A DNA stretch of 64,000 nucleotides from Desulfonatronum sp. SC1 (GCF_003046795.1 NZ_PZKN01000003.1:102481-166480); one strand, 5' to 3'. Positions 15,702-24,746 are shown, numbered from the stretch's first letter. The notes: generated by a model not told the origin, from the letters alone. Made by a program: numbers and translations.

Positions 15702-17423
15702 TTAGCGGTCCAGCAACCAGACGTTGCGTCCGAGGTACTGTTCTTCAAGATCGGCGCGCTCCGGGACAAAGGCGATGTCCCAGGTGTCCAGGGTCGTGGC
15801 CAGGAGGGCGTCCAGTTCGGTCAGGGAATTCTGGTAGTTGATGATGGAGTCGTTGAAGCTGTTGCGGGCGTTGCGCAGCCGGTCCTGCTCGGTGATGAAG
15901 TTGGTGTTGGACATCTGGCCCAATTGGTATTTCAGTTCGCTGAAGTGATAGGTCTGTTCGGACAGATCATAGGTGCGCCTGGCCAACTCGACCTGCTTCA
16001 GGCTGGATATCACGGCCAGCACCCGCTGGCGCACGGATTTTTCCAGGTTCTCACGGGCCGTGATCAGGGCCATTTCCGCCCGGCGCAGGGCGATGCGCGC
16101 CGAAAGCAAGGGCTGCTCCCGGTCGTACTTGGGATCGCCGAATATGGGCAAGGGGATTTTCAGGGACACGCCGACCCGCCATTCATCCTCGCGGGAGCTC
16201 GGATCCGGGTGTCGATGGCGCCAGCCGTCGGAGTAGGCCCCTTCCAGATCCAGATCCCAGCGCCGCTGATTCAGGACGTCGTCCAGGTTCATCCGAGCCA
16301 GTTCCAGGGCGTTTTTGGCGGCCAGGTAGCTCTGGTTGCGTTCCAGGGCCAGCTCAAGACATTCCTCGTAAACCGGGGTTATGGTTCGCAGCTCGATGGG
16401 CTCGGTCAGGGCGATGGCCGAGCCGCTGTCCAGTTCCAGGCGGCGGACCAGATTCAACTGGGCATTGTCCAGCTCCTGCCGCGCGTTTTCCAGGTCCAGT
16501 TCCTTCTGGGCCAGGTCTGCCTCGGCCTGCAAGCTCTCGCTGGCCGCTCGCCGACCAGCGGCAATGAGGACTCTGGTATCCTCCAGATGCTTGCGGGCCT
16601 TGCCCAGAGAATCCTCGGCAAGTTCCAAGCGCTGCTTGGCTCGCATCATGGCCCGGTAATCCGAGATCACCCCGTTGATGGTGCCGATGAGCGTGTCCCG
16701 CAGGGCGCGGACGTTGTCTTCTTCCTGCATCGCGGCCCGGACCAGGGATGCGGTGTTGTACCGGGTTCCGCCGCCCTTGAGCAGGGGCTGTCGAAACCCC
16801 ACGGCCCAGCCGGTCAAGCCGCTCTCCCGACTGCTGCGCCCATCGCTGTGAGTTCGGATTCCGGTGATGGTGTTGTCCCAGGCAAAAGACAGTTCCGCCC
16901 CGGTGGGTACCTTCTGGGTCACGCTGGTGATGATCCCGGCGTTCACGGTCTCGGTCCGCGACCGTTCCGCTTCCGGGCCGTCCGCGACGAATTTGGTGGA
17001 GGAGCCGGCGACCGAGGCATCGGTCCTGGGTGATATTTCCAGATTTGGCCAGAACTTGGACATGTCTTTTCCTAAGGAAAATTTTTGAAGCACCCGGCCC
17101 AGGTAGGCGCTCTCAATCTCCCGGTTCTGGCGCAGGGCCAGATGGATGGCCTCGGTCAGATTCAGTTCCAGAACTTCGGGCAAGCCGAGCTGAGCAGGCG
17201 ACGGCAGGACGTATTGCGTGGCCCCGGAGAGATTGCCCGTCTCGTCTTGAATCTCGCCTTGCGAACCAGTTGCGGCCTGAAGCTGGGACCGCAACAAGTG
17301 CAAACCCGGATTCCGTTCCGCATCCCGTGTCAAATCCCGGGCCTTGGCCGACGAGGGCCAGAGTGCAAGGAACAGCAAGAGTGGCAGAAGCGCCCAATTC
17401 GCTCGACGAGAAAAATCTGGCAT
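15702..17423 (-). CDS. TolC-family outer-membrane efflux protein
   Basis: 573 residues with a signal peptide (LLPLLLFLALWPSSAKA). Two repeated OEP domains follow, rich in heptad-like helices; the first opens LNLTEAIHLALRQNREI and the second has ECLELALERNQSYLAAKNAL. It forms the trimeric outer-membrane duct of the tripartite exporter encoded directly downstream. It is somewhat longer than E. coli TolC. The start is the ATG at 17423. Confidence 0.88.
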   Translation of the reverse strand: MPDFSRRANWALLPLLLFLALWPSSAKARDLTRDAERNPGLHLLRSQLQAATGSQGEIQDETGNLSGATQYVLPSPAQLGLPEVLELNLTEAIHLALRQNREIESAYLGRVLQKFSLGKDMSKFWPNLEISPRTDASVAGSSTKFVADGPEAERSRTETVNAGIITSVTQKVPTGAELSFAWDNTITGIRTHSDGRSSRESGLTGWAVGFRQPLLKGGGTRYNTASLVRAAMQEEDNVRALRDTLIGTINGVISDYRAMMRAKQRLELAEDSLGKARKHLEDTRVLIAAGRRAASESLQAEADLAQKELDLENARQELDNAQLNLVRRLELDSGSAIALTEPIELRTITPVYEECLELALERNQSYLAAKNALELARMNLDDVLNQRRWDLDLEGAYSDGWRHRHPDPSSREDEWRVGVSLKIPLPIFGDPKYDREQPLLSARIALRRAEMALITARENLEKSVRQRVLAVISSLKQVELARRTYDLSEQTYHFSELKYQLGQMSNTNFITEQDRLRNARNSFNDSIINYQNSLTELDALLATTLDTWDIAFVPERADLEEQYLGRNVWLLDR

Positions 17424-17486
17424 GCACGAACCTGTTTCAGTCCAACTTCCTTAGCGGAGCCGTTGATATGGGGTGAAGCGGTCTGC

Positions 17487-18170
17487 TTACCTGCACGCGC
17501 CGATGGAGTCCAGAGCACACACCCTGCCATCCGTCCAGATGGCCTGGGACAGGTTCGCGCCGCGTAGATTGACATTGCCTAGGTCCGCGTCACGGAGATC
17601 CGCGCGGCGAAGGTCGGCGTCTTCCAGGTCAGCGCCGTAAAAGTTGGCTCGGCGCAATATGGCCAAGCCCAGCCTGGCCCGACGTAGATCAGCATTCTCG
17701 AGAACGGCCGAGATCAGCCAGGCTTCGCCCAGATTGGCCTCGCGCAGGTTGGCCCCGACCAGCATGGCTCTGTTCAGGCTTGCCGTGCGCAAGTCGGCTA
17801 GCCGCAAGCCGGCGTCGTTCAAAATCGCATCATTCAGACTCGCCCCGCGCAGATCGGCCTGGTTCAGTTTCGCGCCTTCCAGGTTGGCCTCCATCAACCT
17901 GGCCCCGCGCATATCGGCCCCGTCAATGTTGGCCCCGCGCAAATCCGCCCGGATCAGGTTAATCTGAAGCAGCGAGGCGGAAAGCAGGACAACGTCGGGC
18001 AGCTCGTAACCCTCCAGCTCGGCATGGTCCAGGTTGCACTGCTCGCATTGTCCGGTCTCCATCAGCCTCTCGAGATGTCGTACATCAAAAGCCCATCCAA
18101 GCCCGACCGAATACAGACCCAGCAACAGCCCCAGGCTGGCGGCCAGCAAAATTGCCCGTGCTCTTCCCAT
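17487..18170 (-). CDS. Secreted pentapeptide-repeat protein
   Basis: 227 residues from the ATG at 18170, with AAGGAG 7 bases upstream; an earlier ATG at 18188 overlaps that site. A signal peptide (LLAASLGLLLGLYSVGLGWA) precedes a short Cys-containing stretch (CEQCNLDHAELEG). About 25 tandem A(D/N)LXX units follow and should fold as a right-handed quadrilateral beta-helix. It starts 21 bases after the transporter gene and sits upstream of tolC. Function is unknown; periplasmic location is inferred from the signal peptide. Confidence 0.8.
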   Translation of the reverse strand: MGRARAILLAASLGLLLGLYSVGLGWAFDVRHLERLMETGQCEQCNLDHAELEGYELPDVVLLSASLLQINLIRADLRGANIDGADMRGARLMEANLEGAKLNQADLRGASLNDAILNDAGLRLADLRTASLNRAMLVGANLREANLGEAWLISAVLENADLRRARLGLAILRRANFYGADLEDADLRRADLRDADLGNVNLRGANLSQAIWTDGRVCALDSIGACR

Positions 18171-18191
18171 GACATTTCTCCTTCTCATGGA

Positions 18192-19442
18192 TCAATTCAG
18201 AATCCCGACCACTGCTCCGGTCATCAGGGTGGCCAGCACTCCGGTGAGGATCGAACGCGGCCCAAGGGCAGTGATTTCGCGGCTGCGTTCCGGAGCGATG
18301 CTGATCAGCCCGCCGATCAGGATGCCCAGGCTGCCGATGTTCGCGAAGCCGCACAGGGCGTAGGTCATGATCAGGGTGCTTCGTGGGGAGAGCGTTCCTT
18401 CGGGCAGCGCGGCCATCTCCAGGTAGGCCAGCAGTTCGTTGAGAACCACCTTCACGCCCATCAGGCCGCCGGCGGCGTGGGCCTCGCTCCAAGGGATTCC
18501 GGCCAGCCAGACCAGAGGCATCATCACGTACCCCAGAAGCCCTTGAAGGGTTATTGGCTCTCCTCCCAAATCGGGCAGCAGCCCCAACGCGGCGTTGACC
18601 ATGCTGACCAGGGCCACCAGAACCACCAGCAGGGCCACGACGTTCAGGTATATGTGCAGGCCGAACCCCGTGCCCTTGACCACGGCGTCCATGGAAGAAA
18701 CGGTTTCCACCGGGGGAACGACTTCCCCCATGGTCGGCGATTCGGTTTCCGGAATCAGAATTCCGGCCACCAGGATCGCGGCCGGGGCGCTGATCAGGGA
18801 CGCCGTCATGATGTGCCCCAACGCGCCCGGCACAGCGCCTCCGATGATTCCGGCATAGAGCACCAGCACGGTCCCGGCGACGGTGGCCATGCCGCAGGTC
18901 ATCAGGGCGAAGAGTTCGCTGCGTGTCAGGGAGGCGACATAGGGCCGGATGAACAACGGAGATTCCACCATGCCCGCGAAGACGTTGGCCGCCGCCCCCA
19001 CTCCTAGTGCCCCGCCAATGCCCAGGATTCGCCGTAGCACGGCGGAAAAACCCTGGACCAGAACCGGGATGATCTTCCAGTGGTAGAGTAGGGCGGTCAG
19101 AGCCCCGGTGACGATGATTACGGGCAGAGCCCGGAAGGCGAAGATGTACGCCGCCCCGCTGTAAGGTTCCTCAAAAGGCAAGAGGCCGCCACCGAGATAG
19201 CCGAAGACAAAGGTGGTTCCGGCCCGGGTGCCGCTTTCCAGAGCTTCGGCGGCCTTGTTCAGGAGCAGGAAGAAATCGGTAAAAATGGGTAATTTAAGGA
19301 GAACCAGGGCCAGACCCAGTTGCAGGCCGATCCCGGCAAGGATCAAACGAGGCCGAACGGCCCTCCGGTTTTCCGACAAGGCCCAGGCAAGCAGGACGAA
19401 AGCCCAAAGGCCGAATGCGCTTTGCACGGAGAGCAGGGACAT
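18192..19442 (-). CDS. CNT-family concentrative nucleoside transporter
   Basis: 416 residues and about ten membrane helices. Gate-domain segments include IGGALGVGAAANVFAGMVE and MTCGMATVAGTVLVLYAGI, and the C-terminus has YALCGFANIGSLGILIGGL; these are signatures of the NupC/CNT family. It imports nucleosides with Na+ or H+. The start at 19442 has AGGAG 8 bases upstream; the longer frame from 19463 covers that site. It is the first gene of the minus-strand run that continues to 12054, but a link to the exporter is uncertain. Confidence 0.85.
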   Translation of the reverse strand: MSLLSVQSAFGLWAFVLLAWALSENRRAVRPRLILAGIGLQLGLALVLLKLPIFTDFFLLLNKAAEALESGTRAGTTFVFGYLGGGLLPFEEPYSGAAYIFAFRALPVIIVTGALTALLYHWKIIPVLVQGFSAVLRRILGIGGALGVGAAANVFAGMVESPLFIRPYVASLTRSELFALMTCGMATVAGTVLVLYAGIIGGAVPGALGHIMTASLISAPAAILVAGILIPETESPTMGEVVPPVETVSSMDAVVKGTGFGLHIYLNVVALLVVLVALVSMVNAALGLLPDLGGEPITLQGLLGYVMMPLVWLAGIPWSEAHAAGGLMGVKVVLNELLAYLEMAALPEGTLSPRSTLIMTYALCGFANIGSLGILIGGLISIAPERSREITALGPRSILTGVLATLMTGAVVGILN

Positions 19443-19745
19443 CGTTGGCTCCTGGTTTATCAAATTTTCATCCGGAAACGGCCCATTTCCCTTTTGGCTG
19501 CGTCAGTCTTCACAATTATTTCGTCAACGTATTGATATACGCCTCCTCATATTCGTTTGACTTCCTTGCAAAAAGAAAAAATGCTCGTTTCCGAATTGAA
19601 AGTCGGCAGTTTCAGCATCCGGAAAACAAAATAGTTTCCGGATGGAAACTAACTAGGGGGAGAGAAGCTCCTCATCAAGCCCTTATCACCAAAACGTGAG
19701 TGGCTTCAATACGTGATTTCGACGGTTCCCGACGACCCACACTAT

Positions 19746-19773
19746 TAAAGAGTTTAATCGCGCCACTCGATTA
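19746..19773 (+). promoter_or_regulatory. Possible sigma-28 (FliA) promoter
   Basis: TAAAGAGT at 19746-19753 and CTCGATTA at 19766-19773, spaced by 12 bases, resemble the flagellar sigma-28 consensus TAAAGTTT-N11-GCCGATAA (five of eight in the -10 part). It lies 80 bases before the small gene at 19853. The spacing is one base long and the match is partial. The rest of 19443-19852 is A+T-rich with no gene I can support. Confidence 0.3.
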
Positions 19774-19852
19774 TTTAGAAAAGCATTGCCATCTGCTTCT
19801 CATCCGGTTATTGTTTGGGCACTCTAAAAAAAATGAGCAAGGAGGGACCGAC

Positions 19853-20158
19853 ATGAGCATCACTGGTATTGAAACGGCATGGCAATCCCCAGGCATGCAA
19901 AGCAGATCGAATTTCGGCGCGGCGGTGGTGGAAAAAACCATGGACACCCTGAACAACGCCTCCGGCTCTTCTTTTGCTCCGGTCGATAAACAGACCTTCG
20001 GAGCCGCCGTGGTGAACAAGACCTTTGAATACATGAACACTAACCCAACAAGCTCCAAGGGCGGATTTGGCGACATGAGCCAAACGTACGACTTCGCCAA
20101 GAATGTCCTTGGCGCATATGCCACCGGCAAGGGCGCAATTACCAACATTATCACCTAA
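19853..20158 (+). CDS. Small protein of unknown function with an internal duplication
   Basis: 101 residues from the ATG at 19853, which has a strong AAGGAGG 7 bases upstream. Two copies of a short module are seen: FGAAVVEKTMDTLNN near residue 20 and FGAAVVNKTFEYMNT near 45. It has no signal peptide or membrane helix. The composition (Ser/Thr/Asn/Gly-rich, helical modules) recalls small flagellar or phasin-like proteins, but I cannot name a family. A weak sigma-28-like promoter lies upstream. Confidence 0.7.
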   Translation: MSITGIETAWQSPGMQSRSNFGAAVVEKTMDTLNNASGSSFAPVDKQTFGAAVVNKTFEYMNTNPTSSKGGFGDMSQTYDFAKNVLGAYATGKGAITNIIT

Positions 20159-20208
20159 GTCGCCTCCCAACCCCCTCCTGATGCCATGCGGACGGCCCCT
20201 CCCGCACC

Positions 20209-20556
20209 ATGCCGTTCGCATGGCTTCATGTTTTCCTTCTCCTGGCAATTCCGCCCTCTCTCATTCCCTTTTTTCCGTACCCAAGGCCCGTGTACGCCGC
20301 CCTTGAACCGACGTTAGCCCTTGCCGGACTCCTGGGGGTCATGGTTTTCGCCATTGGCCAAACGGTCGCCCGACTACGGCCCGATCTCCACAGCATTCCC
20401 TCACTAACAACGCATGCCGCGTTGTTTCTCGGCTTGGCAATCTGGACCGTCCTGTTCCTGCTTCGGCATGACGTGGTGACCGTGGTCGGACTGATGCTGG
20501 CCATGGCCCTGCTCCATCGCCGCAACCGCGCCCTTGCCGGTCGGGAGACGGAGTAA
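20209..20556 (+). CDS. Small membrane protein, unknown function
   Basis: 115 residues with about four hydrophobic segments: WLHVFLLLAIPPSLIPFF, ALAGLLGVMVFAIGQTVA, ALFLGLAIWTVLFLL and VVTVVGLMLAMALL. It ends in a basic tail (HRRNRALAGRETE). No clear ribosome-binding site precedes the ATG at 20209. It is only 50 bases after the preceding gene. No family recognised. Confidence 0.5.
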   Translation: MPFAWLHVFLLLAIPPSLIPFFPYPRPVYAALEPTLALAGLLGVMVFAIGQTVARLRPDLHSIPSLTTHAALFLGLAIWTVLFLLRHDVVTVVGLMLAMALLHRRNRALAGRETE

Positions 20557-20609
20557 GGCCGTGAGCAGGGCTTTTCGTCCAGTCACGAAAGCTGAACAGA
20601 CGAGACGGC

Positions 20610-21371
20610 TCACTCTACGGACACTTCGTCCAAATCCGCGACCACCACGTCCGCGCCGTTGGCCAGCAGGGCTTCCCGATTGCCGCCCCGGTCCACCCCG
20701 ATCACTAGGCCGAAATTGCCGGCTCTTCCGGCCTGGACCCCGGAAACGGCGTCTTCCACCACCACGGCCCGGCTCGGATCGACGCCCAGTTCCCGAGCCG
20801 CGCTCAGAAAAATGTCCGGCGCGGGCTTACCGTCGATGCCCAGCTCCAAGGAATCCACGCCGTCCACCTTTGCTTCGAACAGTTCGAGCGCTTCCGCGGA
20901 ACGGAGAATCGTCTCCGCGTTCTTACTGGAGGAGATGATCGCGGTCTTGAGTCCGCCCTCGTGTAGCTTGTGAATCAACTCCACCGTGCCGGGATACGCA
21001 ACGGCCCCTTCCTCTTCCAGCAGTTTGCCGAACAGCCTGTTTTTCCAGTTACCCAAGGCGTGAACGCTACCCGTGCCTGGTTCGTCCTCCAGAGAGCCTT
21101 CGGGCAGAGATATGTTTCTGGAAGCCAAAAAGCCGCGCACTCCGTCAAAGCGGGGCTTGCCGTCCACGTAATCCAGGTAGTCCCGGCCAAGATCAAACGG
21201 TTCCTGGGGGATCCCGCTCTTCCGGGCGTGTTCTTCCAGAAACCGGTCGAACATCTCCTTCCAGGCCTTGCCGTGCAGGCCGGCGGTGTCCGTGACCACG
21301 CCGTCCATGTCGAAAATCACGGCGTCAAATCGGTCTCTGGTCAAAGTCGGGAGATTGGTGGGGTTGGTCAT
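20610..21371 (-). CDS. Beta-phosphoglucomutase-family HAD enzyme
   Basis: 253 residues from the ATG at 21371 with AGGAGG upstream. Motif I is FDMDGVVTDTAGLHGKAW, with the nucleophile and acid/base Asp plus the substrate-facing His/Lys region. Motif II is AIISSSKNAETIL, motif III is GKPAPDIFL and motif IV VVEDAVSGVQAG. The long cap with YLDYVDGKPRFDGVRGFL is typical of the beta-PGM family that handles beta-glucose 1-phosphate from maltose or trehalose breakdown. No phosphorylase gene is adjacent, so the exact substrate is open. Confidence 0.82.
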   Translation of the reverse strand: MTNPTNLPTLTRDRFDAVIFDMDGVVTDTAGLHGKAWKEMFDRFLEEHARKSGIPQEPFDLGRDYLDYVDGKPRFDGVRGFLASRNISLPEGSLEDEPGTGSVHALGNWKNRLFGKLLEEEGAVAYPGTVELIHKLHEGGLKTAIISSSKNAETILRSAEALELFEAKVDGVDSLELGIDGKPAPDIFLSAARELGVDPSRAVVVEDAVSGVQAGRAGNFGLVIGVDRGGNREALLANGADVVVADLDEVSVE

Positions 21372-21525
21372 GGAAACCTCCTGGGGACAAAGGGTAAAAA
21401 AAAACATCCGCGCCGGTTTGACAGCCAATTACGGAACTGGCACAGGGCATCACGGCACTCAGCGGACCATCAACACGACTGTCGAATCGTTGGACATATC
21501 AATCTGAAAGCGTAAGGGAAAAAAC

Positions 21526-22452
21526 ATGTTGCGCGGCGTGGACCGGCTGGCCACCGGGGCGTTGTTCGCGGCCACGGTGCTCTGGGCCGGATCTTTCATC
21601 GCCATGAAGCTGGCCATCGGGGTTTACGGGCCGATGTTCGTTGTTTTTGCCCGGATGGTTCTGGCCAGCGGCGGCCTGCTGCTTCTGGTGAGGCGCTTCA
21701 AATCCGAGCGGTACCAGCGCGGAGACTGGAAACTCCTGCTGTTCATGGCCCTGTGCGAACCCTGCCTCTATTTTGTCTGCGAAGGCATGGCCCTGACCTA
21801 CACCAGCGCCTCCCAGGCCGGGATGGTCGTGGCCATGCTCCCGCTGATGGTGGCCATGGCGGCCTGGGTCGTGCTCAAAGAACGACTGCGGCCCCGGACA
21901 TGGTTTGGCTTCCTTCTGGCCATCCTTGGGGTGATCTGGCTGACACTGCTCTCGGAGAGCACGGAGCACGCCCCCAATCCCTTGCTGGGCAATTTCCTGG
22001 AGTTTCTAGCCATGTGCTGCGCCACGGGGAGCATGATCGCCCTGAAAAAGCTCTGCGTCCGCTACAGCCCGCTTTTCTTGACCGCGGTCCAGGCCTTCGT
22101 GGGCTGCGTCTTTTTTCTGCCGATCATTTTTTTGCCCGGTACGCCCCTGCCGGACGCCTTCCACCTGGGAGCCGTGCTTTCCATCCTGTACCTGGGCATC
22201 GGCGTGACCATCGTGGCCTATTGGTTCTACAACTTCGGCATCAGTCGCCTTCCGGCGGGCCAGGCCGCGATATTCGTGAACCTGATCCCGGTGATCACTC
22301 TGTTTCTGGGCTGGTTGATCCTTGGTGAACGGCTCTTGCCCATGCAGTACGCGGCGGCGTTACTGGTTCTGGCCGGGGTCTTTCTCAGCCAGGGCAACCA
22401 AGTCCCGAGTCGCCCCGCGGAGTTGACCGTACGGCATACGCCGAAAAGCTGA
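21526..22452 (+). CDS. EamA/DMT-family transporter
   Basis: 308 residues, ten predicted membrane helices arranged as two EamA repeats. The first repeat starts GALFAATVLWAGSFIAMKLA and the second LAMCCATGSMIALKKL; the second ends VNLIPVITLFLGWLILGERL, a classic EamA signature. Members export amino acids or metabolites; the substrate cannot be told. It is divergent from the HAD gene at 21371. Confidence 0.85.
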   Translation: MLRGVDRLATGALFAATVLWAGSFIAMKLAIGVYGPMFVVFARMVLASGGLLLLVRRFKSERYQRGDWKLLLFMALCEPCLYFVCEGMALTYTSASQAGMVVAMLPLMVAMAAWVVLKERLRPRTWFGFLLAILGVIWLTLLSESTEHAPNPLLGNFLEFLAMCCATGSMIALKKLCVRYSPLFLTAVQAFVGCVFFLPIIFLPGTPLPDAFHLGAVLSILYLGIGVTIVAYWFYNFGISRLPAGQAAIFVNLIPVITLFLGWLILGERLLPMQYAAALLVLAGVFLSQGNQVPSRPAELTVRHTPKS

Positions 22453-22516
22453 TCCTGCCTCGCAGAGTACTGAAAAAGGACCTTGCCCGGCAGTTCGCTC
22501 AAAATCACCGAACTGC

Positions 22517-24067
22517 TCAGCGCACTCCGAGCAGCATCCGCAACACTCCGAACCCGAACAGCGTCACCGCCACAGTCCTTCCGTAATCCACATCCAATTG
22601 CAACACGAAAAACGCGGCGATGATGCACAGGAAACCGCTTACCAGCGGACGCAGGAGTCCCCGCAACCGCTCGTTGATCTGGTCCACGGTATGCCGGGAG
22701 ATCTTGACTTGCAGCTTCTGTTCGCTGAGGTCCGTGATGATCGTTTTGATCCGCTTGAAGGTCATGGGCAGGGTGCTGATCTCCCGGCGGACCTGGCTGA
22801 CCAGCCCCTTGTCGAACCCCAGGGCCTTGGGCAGCTTCTCCCGGAGCACGGGCAGAATGTCCTTCACCCCGTTGAAGTTCTCCACGTAATTGGTGCCCAG
22901 CCCCTCGATCAGCGTACTGGCCCGGAGCACGTAGACCACCTCCTGGGGCATCTTGAAGGGCGTCTCCTTCATGGAAAAGAGCACGTCCAGGGCCAGGGTC
23001 TGCATGCTGGCCGCGTCCAGGTCGATGTTCCCGAAAATGTCGAACATTCGTTCCGCGAACTCCAGCATTTCCTCCGGCGGGGCCGATGGCGTGATCACGC
23101 CCAGGCGTTCGCAGGCCGCGATGAACATCTCGAAGTCCCGGGCCGAGGCCGCCTCCACCATTTCGATCATGGCCATCTTGGAGGAATTGGACAGGCGCTT
23201 GACCATCCCGAAGTCCAGCAGCACCAGGGTTCCGTCCTCGCGCACGAACAGGTTGCCCGGATGCGGGTCCGCGTGGAACAGGCCCTTGACCAGCATCTGC
23301 TCGGTGTAAAAGTCCACCAGGGTGTCCATGATCCGCTGAAACGGGATGCGCAGCCGCTCCAGGGCCGCGGCGTCGTCCACCCGCACCCCGTGCTCGAAGC
23401 TCATCACCAGGACGTCCTCATTGCTGTATTGGTTGTAATAACTGGGAAAATGGACGTCGTCACGGGTGTACATCTCCCGGAACTTGCGCAGATTGTCCCG
23501 CTCGATGTTCATGTCCACTTCCTTGAGGATCATGGCCGAGAATTCGGTCAGGACGGCTTCCAGGGAATTGCGGGTGTAGACGCTGAAAAAAGGCCGGAAC
23601 AGGCCCAGGAAGAATTCCAGAATCCGGATGTCCACCCGGACCTTGCGCTCGATGTCCAGCCGCCGGATCTTCACCGCCACTTCGGTGCCGTCCGACAGTT
23701 GGGCCCAGTGGACCTGACCGATGGAGGCGCTGGCCATGGGCTCGGGTTCGAACCGGGCAAAAGGCGGGGAGTCGCCGAAGGCCCGGCGGTACATCACGTC
23801 CAGATCGGCCTGAGTCATGGGCGCGACCTCGTCGTGGATGGTGCGCAACTCCACCAGATACTCTTCGGCAAAAAAATCCGCCCGCGTGGCCAGGACCTGG
23901 GCCAGCTTGATGAAGCTGACGCCCAGATCCAGGACGGTCTTTTTCAAGGCCGCCGGCCCCAGGGGCGGAATGAAGAGAATGTGGGGACGCTTCAGGACCG
24001 TGGCGAAAATGGTCGCCAGAAACCGAAACGCGCTCCAGATTCGTCGCGGCGCGTAATAGCTACGCAT
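22517..24067 (-). CDS. UbiB/AarF/ABC1-family atypical kinase
   Basis: 516 residues. The ABC1 signature region reads VSFIKLAQVLATRADFF, where the usual KxGQ is KLAQ. Next come MASASIGQVHWAQL (Ala-rich loop), VAVKIRR, LFHADPHPGNLF and LLDFGMVKRL (DFG-like). Two C-terminal membrane helices follow (about residues 470-512). UbiB proteins act as ATPases supporting quinone-lipid metabolism. The gene overlaps the stop of the phasin-like gene by 8 bases, so the two are cotranslated. Confidence 0.88.
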   Translation of the reverse strand: MRSYYAPRRIWSAFRFLATIFATVLKRPHILFIPPLGPAALKKTVLDLGVSFIKLAQVLATRADFFAEEYLVELRTIHDEVAPMTQADLDVMYRRAFGDSPPFARFEPEPMASASIGQVHWAQLSDGTEVAVKIRRLDIERKVRVDIRILEFFLGLFRPFFSVYTRNSLEAVLTEFSAMILKEVDMNIERDNLRKFREMYTRDDVHFPSYYNQYSNEDVLVMSFEHGVRVDDAAALERLRIPFQRIMDTLVDFYTEQMLVKGLFHADPHPGNLFVREDGTLVLLDFGMVKRLSNSSKMAMIEMVEAASARDFEMFIAACERLGVITPSAPPEEMLEFAERMFDIFGNIDLDAASMQTLALDVLFSMKETPFKMPQEVVYVLRASTLIEGLGTNYVENFNGVKDILPVLREKLPKALGFDKGLVSQVRREISTLPMTFKRIKTIITDLSEQKLQVKISRHTVDQINERLRGLLRPLVSGFLCIIAAFFVLQLDVDYGRTVAVTLFGFGVLRMLLGVR

Positions 24068-24338
24068 TCCGTTTCATCAACAAGGCCTTGATCTCCGCAA
24101 TATCCTCCTTGGTGGCCAGCCCCAGCTCCCGGGCCGCCTCGGCTACCTTTTCCTTGATCCTGGCATCCAGGGCGTCCGTTTCCAGCTTGGCCCGCTGCTG
24201 GGCCTCCTCCACAAAGCGGTTCAGTTCGTCCTTGCTGATGGTTCCCAACTGTTCCAAGTCCTTGAGTTGGGCCTCGATCTTTTCCTTGGCCATGAAGGCT
24301 GCTCCCAAACCGATATGCAGCAGGTCCGTGGGTTTCAT
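24060..24338 (-). CDS. Small phasin-like coiled-coil protein
   Basis: 92 residues from the ATG at 24338, preceded by AAAGGAG. It opens MKPTDLLHIGLGAAFMAKEK and continues as a charged helical protein (LNRFVEEAQQRAKLETDAL, ELGLATKEDIAEIKALL). The C-terminal helix pattern is seen in PhaF/phasin-like and UbiK-like accessory factors. The overlap with the UbiB-like gene suggests a partner or adaptor role at the membrane; that is inference. Confidence 0.75.
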   Translation of the reverse strand: MKPTDLLHIGLGAAFMAKEKIEAQLKDLEQLGTISKDELNRFVEEAQQRAKLETDALDARIKEKVAEAARELGLATKEDIAEIKALLMKRNA

Positions 24339-24492
24339 GCGTTGGTCTCCTTTGGAATGATGGGTTCGAGGGTTCAAAGTTCAGGGGTAGTCAAGGCCCA
24401 TGGGCAGGTCAAGCCAGGCGCCTGATCTCCGCGCTGGTTCTCCGCGCTCCTTTTTGTTTGTGTAGAGTAGAGCGGTTGAGAACACATATCTG

Positions 24493-24533
24493 AAAAAGAA
24501 AAAGGGTTGCAAACATTCATGCTTGCAACCCTT
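24493..24533 (-). terminator. Rho-independent terminator after the tRNA operon
   Basis: On the minus strand AAAGGGTTGCAA pairs perfectly with TTGCAACCCTTT around a 10-base loop, followed by TTTTCTTTTT. It lies 11 bases beyond the 3' end of tRNA-Glu. Confidence 0.9.
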
Positions 24534-24543
24534 TGATTTTTAT

Positions 24544-24619
24544 TGGCGTCCCCAGCGGGGTTTGAACCCGCGTTATCGGCGTGAGAGGCCGACGTCCTAG
24601 GCCACTAGACGATGGGGAC
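24544..24619 (-). tRNA. tRNA-Glu (CTC)
   Basis: 76 bases including an encoded CCA. The acceptor stem GTCCCC pairs with GGGGAC. The anticodon loop is CTCTCAC with a TCGGC/GCCGA stem, and the T-arm contains GGTTCAAACCC. It is cotranscribed with tRNA-Lys 5 bases upstream. Confidence 0.95.
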
Positions 24620-24624
24620 GTGTT

Positions 24625-24700
24625 TGGTGGGTCGTGAAGGACTCGAACCTTCGACTCTCTGCTTAAAAGGCAGATACTCTACCGACTGAGTTAACGACCC
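24625..24700 (-). tRNA. tRNA-Lys (TTT)
   Basis: 76 bases including an encoded CCA. The acceptor stem GGGTCGT pairs with ACGACCC. The anticodon loop CTTTTAA is closed by TCTGC/GCAGA, and the T-arm reads GGTTCGAGTCC. It is first in the two-tRNA operon. Confidence 0.95.
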
Positions 24701-24712
24701 CGAAAACGGTGA

Positions 24713-24741
24713 TGTCTATGCACATTCGAGTGCCCTGTCAA
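24713..24741 (-). promoter_or_regulatory. Sigma-70 promoter of the tRNA operon
   Basis: A perfect -35 TTGACA (24741-24736) is followed after 17 bases by TAGACA (24718-24713). The -10 is 12 bases before the mature tRNA-Lys 5' end. The -35 and spacing are convincing; the -10 is a partial match. Confidence 0.6.
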
Positions 24742-24746
24742 GAAAT

